NCBI GenBank assembly: GCA_015486785.1
Contig: WFQZ01000186.1
Location: 1-5,954 of the forward strand
DNA: 5,954 nucleotides
Direction: 5' to 3'
Source: Thermoflexales bacterium
GTDB lineage: Bacteria > Chloroflexota > Anaerolineae > B4-G1 > SLSP01
Below are positions 1-5,211 of the stretch, piece by piece. Made by a program: the position numbers and the translations under genes. The notes under the pieces are model-generated. The model worked only from the letters and a program-made list of their open reading frames with translations. It was not told the origin of the DNA and did not search any database. Every line of letters starts with the position of its first letter. Position 1 is the stretch's first letter.

Positions 1-255
1 ACAGAACGCCGCTACCGTAGGCCCGACCAACAGTCCTTGAGGGGCCTCTAGCCCGGCGTCTTTGAGCGCCTTGCTGAAAAGTGTGTTCTTGACAACGAAA
101 ACCTGGCCTTGCTGCTCGCGCACCTTGCGCCGCAAGTCCTGCATTTGGGGCACGGTCAAAGCGGTGTAATCCGCCAGTACCAGGCCACTGCTTTCGGCCA
201 GTTGCTGCTTGTACGTAGCCAGCAATTCTTCTTTACGAGCACGTGTAATAGCCAA
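1..255 (-). CDS. rplJ: Ribosomal protein L10 (uL10), 5' part, cut by window edge
   Basis: Large-subunit stalk-base protein that anchors the L7/L12 dimers to 23S rRNA and so helps recruit translation GTPases. The first 85 codons are present; the rest lies beyond base 1. The product begins MAITRARKEELLATYKQQLA, and later shows VLADYTALTVPQMQDLRRK and the VVKNTLFSKAL segment, all typical of the L10 N-terminal RNA-binding domain. The start is a TTG (255-253), chosen because a strong Shine-Dalgarno GGAGG lies at 269-265, 9 nt upstream, and because MAITRA is the usual L10 N-terminus; no ATG fits. It is last in the visible secE-nusG-rplK-rplA-rplJ series and is preceded by an L10 leader and attenuator, so it is probably autoregulated. 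rplL would be expected next, outside the window. Confidence 0.95.
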   Translation of the reverse strand, partial: MAITRARKEELLATYKQQLAESSGLVLADYTALTVPQMQDLRRKVREQQGQVFVVKNTLFSKALKDAGLEAPQGLLVGPTVAAFC

Positions 256-295
256 ACTCTTTCACCTCCTTCCGGTGTAACTAAAAACTTGCCAC

Positions 296-331
296 AAAAA
301 AAGTCCCTGCGCTTTCCGACGCAAGGACTTT
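296..331 (-). terminator. Intrinsic terminator (attenuator) in rplJ leader
   Basis: Read on the minus strand, the arms are 330-320 (AAGTCCTTGCG) and 311-301 (CGCAGGGACTT), with an 8-nt loop at 319-312. They form an 11-bp stem with one G-U wobble, followed by an unbroken run of seven T (302-296). This is a textbook intrinsic terminator placed between the L10 leader and the rplJ ribosome binding site, about 40 nt before the start codon. It would stop transcription before rplJ when L10 occupies the leader. Confidence 0.87.
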
Positions 332-360
332 GATCACCGTATCCGGTGTTCATCGTGTTC

Positions 361-408
361 CTTACCTCGGCAGGACAATTAAGCGCGTCGCGCCCCTGCG
401 GTCTTCGG
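361..408 (-). promoter_or_regulatory. L10 ribosomal protein leader (autoregulatory RNA)
   Basis: The mRNA leader between rplA and rplJ carries the hallmark L10-leader sequence. It opens with CCGAAGAC (408-401), followed by GCAGG (399-395), an apical GCGC/GCGC hairpin (393-383), UUAAUUGUCCUGC (382-370) and CGAGGU closing the element. GCAGG pairs with CCUGC (374-370) to form the conserved helix. By established knowledge of this family, L10, or the L10(L12)4 complex, binds here when in excess over rRNA and represses its own synthesis. Downstream sit a small 5-bp hairpin (335-348) and an intrinsic terminator, so control here is probably by transcription attenuation. Identity rests on motif recognition, not on a covariance search. 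Confidence 0.88.
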
Positions 409-424
409 CAATAAAAAACTTCCG

Positions 425-1141
425 CTAATCCGGCTCCATCGCCAAAGCGGCCACCGCATCGACCTTCACGCCCGGCCCCATCGTGGGGGCGAGCGTCACA
501 CGGCGGACGTATGATCCCTTGGCCGCCGGCGGCTTCACACGACGAATTGTATCCATAATCGCCGCCATGTTGCCCAAAAGCTGCTCATCGGTGAAGCTCA
601 GCTTCCCAATCGGGCAGTGGATGTTGCCGCTGCGATCCAAGCGATACTCCACGCGCCCGGCCTTCGCCTCTTTGATCGCGCGGGGCAGGTCTTCCCCTTG
701 CACGACCGTGCCGGTCTTGGGGTTGGGCATCAAGCCGCGCCGACCCAGCACCCGGCCCAACCGCCCGACCTTGGGCATCATTGAGGGCACGGCGATGGTG
801 ACATCGTAATCCACCCAGCCGCCCATAATTTTCTTGAAGCCCTCGTCGTCATTGACGATGAAATCGGCCCCGGCCTCACGCGCCAACTGCGCATCCTCGC
901 CCGCCGCGAAAACCAACACGCGCACCGGCTTCCCCAATCCGTTGGGCAGACGCACGACGCCCCGAATCAACTGATCCGAGCGGCGGGGGTCTAGGCCCAT
1001 CCGCAAGTGCAGTTCCACCGTGCCATCAAACTTGGTGTAACTCACCTCGCGCACCAGCTTGATCGCTTCCTCAGGCGAATACGCTTTTTCGCGATCAACC
1101 TTCTGCGCCGCAGTTAGATATTTCTTTCCTCGTTTCGGCAT
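425..1141 (-). CDS. rplA: Ribosomal protein L1 (uL1)
   Basis: Mobile L1-stalk protein of the 50S subunit, contacting 23S rRNA helices 76-78 and the E-site tRNA; in many bacteria it is also a translational repressor of its own operon. The 238 residues match the usual length of about 230. The signature GRLGRVLGRRGLMPNPKTGT lies at residues 126-145, and domain II (about residues 70-160) is intact, followed by the C-terminal return to domain I. Most L1 proteins have Pro where residue 134 is Arg here (LGRRG for LGPRG), a mild oddity. The start ATG has a strong AAGGAGG Shine-Dalgarno (1152-1146) only 4 nt upstream. It follows rplK by 58 nt, and that gap holds a hairpin resembling the L1 rRNA site. 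The TAG stop is at 427-425. Confidence 0.97.
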   Translation of the reverse strand: MPKRGKKYLTAAQKVDREKAYSPEEAIKLVREVSYTKFDGTVELHLRMGLDPRRSDQLIRGVVRLPNGLGKPVRVLVFAAGEDAQLAREAGADFIVNDDEGFKKIMGGWVDYDVTIAVPSMMPKVGRLGRVLGRRGLMPNPKTGTVVQGEDLPRAIKEAKAGRVEYRLDRSGNIHCPIGKLSFTDEQLLGNMAAIMDTIRRVKPPAAKGSYVRRVTLAPTMGPGVKVDAVAALAMEPD

Positions 1142-1145
1142 AATT

Positions 1146-1181
1146 CCTCCTTGTGGTCAAACGGGCCTTCGCCCTCCCACC
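1146..1181 (-). promoter_or_regulatory. Candidate L1 operator hairpin abutting the rplA RBS
   Basis: On the minus strand, GTGG (1180-1177) pairs with CCAC (1156-1153). Inside it, GGGC (1174-1171) pairs with GCCC (1166-1163) around a GAAG tetraloop. The two stems are separated by an asymmetric internal loop, GA on the 5' side and GTTTGA on the 3' side. The 5' strand GGTGGGAGG (1181-1173) equals, from memory, the 5' strand of helix 76 in E. coli 23S rRNA, where L1 binds. The same two-stem layout with a 2-nt/6-nt asymmetric loop is known for archaeal L1 mRNA operators. The hairpin ends directly at the rplA Shine-Dalgarno (1152-1146), so bound L1 could block initiation. Structure is seen; function is inferred. 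Confidence 0.6.
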
Positions 1182-1200
1182 GAATGCTAAGGGCAAGCCC

Positions 1201-1629
1201 TTAATCTTGAATCGTGATCCCCATGCTCCGGGCGGTCCCGGCGATGATCTTCTCCGCCGCTTCAATGTCATTCGCGTTGATGTCCTTCATCTTGGTTTCG
1301 GCGATCTCGCGCAACTGCTGGCGCGTAATCGTCCCCACCTTGACGCGGTTCGGCTCCGCCGAGCCTTTCGGCACACCGGCGGCCTTGCGCAGCAAATCCG
1401 CCGTCGGGGGAGTCTTCAACACGAACGTGAATGAAGCGTCTTGATAGATCGTAACCTCTGCCGGGATGATGTTCCCCGCCAAGTGCGAGGTCTTCGCATT
1501 GTATTCCTTACAGAACCCCATCAGGTTGATGCCGTGTTGCGCTAACGCCGGGCCGATTGGCGGGGCGGGATTAGCCTTACCGGCGGGGATCTGCAACTTC
1601 ACTACTGCCTTGATCTTCTTTTTAGCCAT
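1201..1629 (-). CDS. rplK: Ribosomal protein L11 (uL11)
   Basis: Protein of the GTPase-associated centre, binding the conserved 23S rRNA thiostrepton loop at the stalk base; also required for RelA-type stringent signalling in other bacteria. The 142 residues equal the E. coli length. The proline-rich N-terminal motif (residues 15-31, IPAGKANPAPPIGPALA) and QHGINLMGFCKEYNAKT follow each other as in the family. FTFVLKTPP (68-75) ends the N-domain, and the C-terminal rRNA-binding domain runs from about 76 to 142, ending in GTARSMGI. The ATG at 1629 has a GGAG Shine-Dalgarno 6 nt upstream (1639-1636). It lies 54 nt after nusG, a gap that contains a small CGAGC/GCTCG hairpin (1664-1676). No unusual residues were noticed. 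Confidence 0.97.
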   Translation of the reverse strand: MAKKKIKAVVKLQIPAGKANPAPPIGPALAQHGINLMGFCKEYNAKTSHLAGNIIPAEVTIYQDASFTFVLKTPPTADLLRKAAGVPKGSAEPNRVKVGTITRQQLREIAETKMKDINANDIEAAEKIIAGTARSMGITIQD

Positions 1630-1683
1630 AAGTTACTCCGCAAAAAATCTCTAAATTAAACGACGAGCTATGCTCGCGCACAG

Positions 1684-2424
1684 CTACGTTTTCTCGACCT
1701 GCAAAAAATCCAACTCAATGGGTGTTTCACGCCCGAAGAACGACACCAAGACCCGCACCTTCGCGCGGCTCTCGTCGATGCCTTCCACTATGCCGATGAA
1801 ATCGGTGAACGGCCCTTCAATGATGCGTACCTTCTGCCCCTTCTTGAAGGTGGCTCGAATTTGCGGCGCGGATGCTTCCATCCGCCGCAGGATTCCCTGG
1901 ACCGATTCCGACTTCAAGGGCGTAGGAACGTTCCCCATTCCTACAAAACCGGTTACGCCGGGCGTGTTGCGCACCATGTACCAGGAATCATCGGTCAAGC
2001 GTATCTGCACCATGATGTACCCCGGATACAAACATCGCTCCACCGTGCGGCGTTTCCCTTCCTTGATTTCGATCTCTTCCACGGTGGGCACGACGACTTG
2101 GAAAACATAATCTTGCATTCCCATAGACTCAATGCGGGATTCCAGATTATGCTTCACTTTGTTTTCGGCCCCGGAGTAGCAGTGAATCACGTACCAAGCC
2201 CGCTCGTCGGTTGTCGCCGGCTTGTCCTTTTCGGCGAAAGGCGCGGGGAGTACGTCTGTTGATTCATCCGCTGCCGGCTCGGCAAACTCCAGACGCGGCA
2301 CGTCGTCTTGAGGAGCTTCCTCTCCAAACTGCTCGAACAAATCCCCGGTGGATAGTTCCACCTCAGGGAGTGCCCCGGAGGCTTCCTCAAATTCTTCTTC
2401 GGGAGGAGTTTGCTTCACAGCCAT
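1684..2424 (-). CDS. nusG: Transcription termination/antitermination factor NusG, with acidic N-terminal extension
   Basis: RNA polymerase-associated elongation factor that bridges the clamp and, through its KOW domain, contacts Rho or ribosomal protein S10. At 246 residues it is about 65 longer than E. coli NusG. The conserved NGN domain starts at about residue 76 (ERAWYVIHCYSGAENKVKHN), contains LYPGYIMVQ (132-140) and VRNTPGVTGFVG (151-162), and ends near 181. The KOW domain covers about 193-246 (FKKGQKVRIIEGPFTDFIG). The first 75 residues are low-complexity and strongly acidic (22 Asp/Glu against 5 Lys/Arg). The ATG lies 9 nt after the secE stop. No good Shine-Dalgarno is present (GAGG at 2442-2439 is 14 nt away), suggesting coupled translation. 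An internal start that would drop the extension is possible but no obvious RBS for one was seen. Confidence 0.96.
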   Translation of the reverse strand: MAVKQTPPEEEFEEASGALPEVELSTGDLFEQFGEEAPQDDVPRLEFAEPAADESTDVLPAPFAEKDKPATTDERAWYVIHCYSGAENKVKHNLESRIESMGMQDYVFQVVVPTVEEIEIKEGKRRTVERCLYPGYIMVQIRLTDDSWYMVRNTPGVTGFVGMGNVPTPLKSESVQGILRRMEASAPQIRATFKKGQKVRIIEGPFTDFIGIVEGIDESRAKVRVLVSFFGRETPIELDFLQVEKT

Positions 2425-2433
2425 AGAAAAGCT

Positions 2434-2733
2434 CTAGACCTCTTCACCTTGACCGATCCAGTATGCTGCCCCCAAGAGGCCCAGCATGATCACCAGTCCC
2501 ACAACGTAGAATATGGGGTTACGCGCGACGATGAAACTAATCATCCAGCCGAAGAAAAAATCCAGCAGGCCCAGGAAGACCGCCGCCACCACAGTGACGG
2601 TGATCACTACCTTCGTCATCACCCAGCCTTGTTCGAGCGAGGGCCAACGAACCTTCTGCAATTCTTCCTTTGTTTCACGGAAATAACGCGCCACGGCGTT
2701 TTCTTTTTTAGTTTGCTTACCTTTGCTCGCCAC
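2434..2733 (-). CDS. secE: Preprotein translocase subunit SecE
   Basis: Small membrane subunit that clamps SecY in the SecYEG translocon. The 99-residue product has the diagnostic amphipathic motif ETKEELQKVRWPS (residues 20-32), followed by a membrane segment at about 40-68. A second clearly hydrophobic stretch lies at about 73-93 (from PIFYVV to YWIG), then a short acidic tail. Most bacterial SecE proteins of this size have only one membrane segment after the WPS motif, so the extra one is unusual. The start is GTG (2733-2731), supported by a GGAGG Shine-Dalgarno at 2745-2741 with 7 nt spacing. It sits between tRNA-Trp and nusG, its normal genomic place. Confidence 0.94.
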   Translation of the reverse strand: MASKGKQTKKENAVARYFRETKEELQKVRWPSLEQGWVMTKVVITVTVVAAVFLGLLDFFFGWMISFIVARNPIFYVVGLVIMLGLLGAAYWIGQGEEV

Positions 2734-2765
2734 CTAAGAGCCTCCGCATACTAGCCTTACACTTT

Positions 2766-2792
2766 AAGACACCGCTCTAAGAGCGGTGTCTT
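2766..2792 (+). terminator. Perfect 12-bp hairpin with T-tract on the plus strand
   Basis: The arms 2766-2777 and 2781-2792 are exact complements around a TAA triloop. On the plus strand the stem runs into TTTTTCT (2791-2797), the form of an intrinsic terminator. On the minus strand, the direction of the tRNA-secE operon, the stem is followed by TTAAAG, which is not a U-tract. It lies between tRNA-Trp and secE. It may stop antisense transcription out of secE, serve as a weak bidirectional terminator, or act as an RNA processing or stability hairpin. The structure is certain; the role is not. Confidence 0.6.
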
Positions 2793-2804
2793 TTTCTAAA
2801 ATCA

Positions 2805-2877
2805 CAGGCGAGGCAGGAATTGAACCCGCAACCTACGGTTTTGGAGACCGTTGCTCTCCCAATTGAGCTACTCGCCT
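2805..2877 (-). tRNA. tRNA-Trp (anticodon CCA)
   Basis: A complete 73-nt cloverleaf: acceptor AGGCGAG/CTCGCCT with discriminator G at 2805, D arm GCTC/GAGC, anticodon stem ACGGT/ACCGT enclosing CTCCAAA (anticodon CCA), and T arm GCGGG-TTCAATT-CCTGC. The 3' CCA is not encoded. A tRNA-Trp directly upstream of secE is a common bacterial arrangement. Confidence 0.97.
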
Positions 2878-2896
2878 TTATAAACCCGACTAAAAA

Positions 2897-2969
2897 AGCC
2901 CACGATCAGACTTGAACTGATGACCCCTTTCTTACCAAGAAAGTGCTCTACCGACTGAGCTACGTGGGC
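2897..2969 (-). tRNA. tRNA-Thr (anticodon GGT)
   Basis: A 73-nt cloverleaf: acceptor GCCCACG/CGTGGGC with discriminator T, D arm GCTC/GAGC, anticodon stem CTTTC/GAAAG enclosing TTGGTAA (anticodon GGT), and T arm ATCAG-TTCAAGT-CTGAT. No CCA is encoded. The 3' end runs into a short T-tract (2897-2892). It is 19 nt upstream of tRNA-Trp. Confidence 0.97.
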
Positions 2970-2980
2970 AAACAAAAAGG

Positions 2981-3063
2981 TGGGCAGTGAGGGACTCGAA
3001 CCCCCGAAGGCGTACGCCAGCTGATTTACAGTCAGCCTCCTTTGCCGCTCGGAACAACTGCCC
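2981..3063 (-). tRNA. tRNA-Tyr (anticodon GTA)
   Basis: An 83-nt class II tRNA with a long variable arm. The acceptor GGGCAGT/ACTGCCC carries discriminator A, the anticodon stem GCTGA/TCAGC encloses CTGTAAA (anticodon GTA), and the T arm is GGGGG-TTCGAGT-CCCTC with one G-U pair. The 3' end continues CCT, so CCA is not encoded. Only 11 nt separate it from tRNA-Thr(GGT). Confidence 0.96.
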
Positions 3064-3068
3064 ACAAG

Positions 3069-3141
3069 AGCCGACGGTGGGGATCGAACCCACGACCCTC
3101 CACTTACAAGGCGGATGCTCTGCCACCTGAGCTACGTCGGC
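3069..3141 (-). tRNA. tRNA-Thr (anticodon TGT)
   Basis: A 73-nt cloverleaf and first gene of the minus-strand unit. The acceptor GCCGACG/CGTCGGC carries discriminator T, the D arm is GCTC/GAGC, the anticodon stem TCCGC/GTGGA encloses CTTGTAA (anticodon TGT), and the T arm is GTGGG-TTCGATC-CCCAC. No CCA is encoded. Only 5 nt separate its 3' end from tRNA-Tyr, so the precursor must be cut very tightly. Confidence 0.97.
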
Positions 3142-3150
3142 GTGTCACCC

Positions 3151-3178
3151 TAAATAGCATTAAGTAGCAGATGGTCAA
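3151..3178 (-). promoter_or_regulatory. Possible second, weaker promoter before tRNA-Thr
   Basis: TTGACC (3178-3173) and TATTTA (3156-3151) are 16 bp apart on the minus strand, with TG before the -10 box giving an extended -10 look. The start would fall only a few nt before the tRNA. The -10 box is poor, so this is tentative. Confidence 0.3.
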
Positions 3179-3201
3179 GAGTGCCCCAACCAACGGGCGC
3201 A

Positions 3202-3229
3202 AGTATACACAATAGCCGATAATTGTCAA
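3202..3229 (-). promoter_or_regulatory. Sigma-70 promoter of the tRNA-secE-nusG-rplKAJ unit
   Basis: On the minus strand a perfect -35 box TTGACA (3229-3224) and a -10 box TATACT (3207-3202) are separated by 16 bp. Transcription would start near 3195, about 54 nt before the mature end of tRNA-Thr(TGT). Near-consensus boxes suit a strongly expressed stable-RNA and ribosomal protein unit. No other promoter this good was seen inside the unit. Confidence 0.82.
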
Positions 3230-3277
3230 ACGCTGTTCACTCTCTCGCGCCCGCTCACGACGCACCCGCAAGTGCGG

Positions 3278-3283
3278 TATAAT
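3278..3283 (+). promoter_or_regulatory. -10 box of the ABC-F gene; leaderless start predicted
   Basis: A perfect TATAAT ends 6 nt before the ATG at 3290, so the expected transcription start, about 7 nt after the box, coincides with the A of the start codon. No Shine-Dalgarno lies before that ATG. The -35 region (about 3255-3260, TCACGA) is poor. The simplest reading is a leaderless mRNA. The box lies about 75 bp from the divergent tRNA-operon -10 box. Confidence 0.7.
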
Positions 3284-3289
3284 TTGCCT

Positions 3290-5194
3290 ATGGCTTTACT
3301 TTCCGCGCACCATTTAACCAAATATTTCGGTGCTGATCGGGTCTTCCACGACCTTTCTCTAAACGTTCACCCCGCCGAGCGGATCGCGCTGGTGGGCAGC
3401 AACGGATGTGGCAAAAGTACGCTCCTTGACATCCTGGCCGGGCGGCTGGAGCCGGATGAGGGCGTCGTGCATCGCGCGGCGCAGTTGAGATTAGGCTATC
3501 TCCCCCAGACCCCGGACTTCGGCGGCAGCGGGACGTTGTGGCAGGCGATGGAGCGCGTCTTCAGCACGCTGCAAGCTCAAGAGGCCACTTTGCGCCAACT
3601 GGAGCGGCAGATGGCTTCCCCGGATGCGCAGCAAGCGGAGGAGGCGATGATCCGTTACGGCGAATTGCTGCACCGTTTCGAGGAGGCCGGCGGGTTTACC
3701 TATGAGGCCCGCATCGGGCAGACGCTGGGCGGCCTGGGATTCACGCCGCAAGAGTTTCACACGCCCTTGGCGCACCTCAGCGGGGGCGAGCAGACGCGGG
3801 CCTTGCTGGCCCGCTTGCTGCTGGAAGAGCCGGACTTGTTGTTGCTGGACGAGCCGACCAATCACCTGGACTTGGCGGGCATTGAGTGGCTGGAGGAGCG
3901 GTTGCAGCGATGGCGTGGCACGTTGATCATCGTGGCGCACGACCGCGCTTTCCTCGACGCTATCGCCGACCACGTATGGGAGCTGGCACACGGCAAGTTG
4001 GACACATATAAAGGAAACTACTCCCGCTATCTGGTGCTGCGCCGGGAGCGACGCGAGCAGCAACACGCCGCTTACCTGGAACAGCAACGGCACATCGCGG
4101 AGACCGAAGCCTACATCCGACGTTACCACAGCGGGCAGCGCAGCGCGGAAGCCAAGGGCCGCCTCAAGCGGCTGGAGCGGCTAGAGCGCATTGAGGACGT
4201 AAAACACGAAGCCACGATCAACATCCACTTGCAAGCGACGCTGCGCAGCGGCGATTTGGTGCTGCGCCTCCGCGACTTGCAAGTGGGCTACGAGCCGGGG
4301 CAACCGCTCCTCACCATCCCCAAGGCGGAAATTCGGCGCGGCGCACGAGTGGCCCTCGTCGGCCCCAACGGCTCAGGTAAAACCACGCTCTTGCGCACGC
4401 TGATGCGGCAGATTCCGCCCTTGCACGGACGCATCCGCCTGGGGAGTGCGGTGCAGATAGGCTACTTTGCGCAAGTCCAAGCACACCTCGCGCCCGAACA
4501 AACCGTCATTGACACGCTGCTCCAGGCCGGGATGGATTCGCTGGCCGAGAGCCGCTCGTTCCTCGCCCGCTACGGCTTCCGAGGGGACGAGGTCTTCAAA
4601 AAAGTGGGCGTGCTTTCCGGCGGAGAACGCGCCAGAGTCGCCCTGGCTTTGCTCACGCTCCAGCAAGCCAACTTCCTCTTGCTGGACGAACCGACCAACC
4701 ACCTGGATTTGCCCTCCCAAGAGACGCTCCAGGAGGTGCTGTTGCACTTTAACGGCACGCTGCTCCTGGTGAGCCATGACCGCTATTTGGTGCGGGCTAT
4801 CGCCACCCAGGTGTGGGCCGTGGACGGCGACCGGTTGCGCCGCTTCGACGATTATCCGGCCTACGAAGCATGGCATCAGGAAACGCGCGGCGGCAGCTCG
4901 GAGCAGCGACAGAAGGAAACCGCCGCCCGTGAGGCGGAGCGGCGGGCAAAAGTGCGGGAACAGCGGGCACAACGGCGGGCCGTTGAGCGGCAACAAGCTC
5001 ATCTGGCCGCGCTGGAAGCCGAGATCACCGCGCTGGAAACTCGCCAACGCGAACTCGGCGTGGCCCTGGAGGCCGCCGGACGAGCGCAAGAATCCTCGCG
5101 GGTGGTCAAGCTGGGCGTTGAGTATCGCCGCGTCACCGAGAAACTGGATCGGCTACTGGAACAATGGGCCGAAGTCGCAGAAGCCGCGCTATAA
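3290..5194 (+). CDS. ABC-F family ATPase (translation factor type, YdiF/YheS/Uup-like)
   Basis: Soluble twin-cassette ATPase without membrane domains; ABC-F proteins act on the ribosome at the E site, in translation regulation, rescue or antibiotic protection. Numbering from ATG 3290 (634 aa): cassette 1 has Walker A GSNGCGKS (36-43), signature LSGGE (163-167), Walker B LLLLDEPTNHLD (183-194) and AHDR (216-219). The charged helical linker (P-site tRNA-interaction motif) spans about 245-315. Cassette 2 has GPNGSGKT (358-365), LSGGE (442-446), LLDEPTNHLD (464-473) and SHDR (495-498). A basic, Arg/Gln/Glu-rich coiled coil fills about 530-634, as in Uup, YdiF and YheS. All catalytic motifs are intact. 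An in-frame GTG at 3272 would add six residues, but it lies upstream of the TATAAT and has no RBS, so ATG 3290 is preferred. Resistance versus housekeeping role cannot be decided here. No clear terminator follows. Confidence 0.94.
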   Translation: MALLSAHHLTKYFGADRVFHDLSLNVHPAERIALVGSNGCGKSTLLDILAGRLEPDEGVVHRAAQLRLGYLPQTPDFGGSGTLWQAMERVFSTLQAQEATLRQLERQMASPDAQQAEEAMIRYGELLHRFEEAGGFTYEARIGQTLGGLGFTPQEFHTPLAHLSGGEQTRALLARLLLEEPDLLLLDEPTNHLDLAGIEWLEERLQRWRGTLIIVAHDRAFLDAIADHVWELAHGKLDTYKGNYSRYLVLRRERREQQHAAYLEQQRHIAETEAYIRRYHSGQRSAEAKGRLKRLERLERIEDVKHEATINIHLQATLRSGDLVLRLRDLQVGYEPGQPLLTIPKAEIRRGARVALVGPNGSGKTTLLRTLMRQIPPLHGRIRLGSAVQIGYFAQVQAHLAPEQTVIDTLLQAGMDSLAESRSFLARYGFRGDEVFKKVGVLSGGERARVALALLTLQQANFLLLDEPTNHLDLPSQETLQEVLLHFNGTLLLVSHDRYLVRAIATQVWAVDGDRLRRFDDYPAYEAWHQETRGGSSEQRQKETAAREAERRAKVREQRAQRRAVERQQAHLAALEAEITALETRQRELGVALEAAGRAQESSRVVKLGVEYRRVTEKLDRLLEQWAEVAEAAL

Positions 5195-5211
5195 AATCAG
5201 GCTGCTCATTT

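Noticed and set aside
156..353. 65-codon minus-strand reading frame starting MNTGYGDQ in the rplJ leader
   Set aside because: It runs through the L10 leader terminator and into rplJ in another frame, has no Shine-Dalgarno, and its content is explained by the RNA leader and L10 coding sequence.
1664..1676. CGAGC-TAT-GCTCG hairpin upstream of rplK as the E. coli-type L1 operator
   Set aside because: It lacks the GA-containing asymmetric loop expected for L1 recognition; the rplK-rplA hairpin matches far better.
2868..3126. Two short minus-strand frames across the tRNA cluster
   Set aside because: Entirely explained by the four tRNA genes.
3491..4129. 212-codon minus-strand frame within the ABC-F gene
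   Set aside because: A shadow of the GC-rich ABC-F coding sequence; no family pattern, no RBS, and the plus-strand frame has complete ABC motifs.
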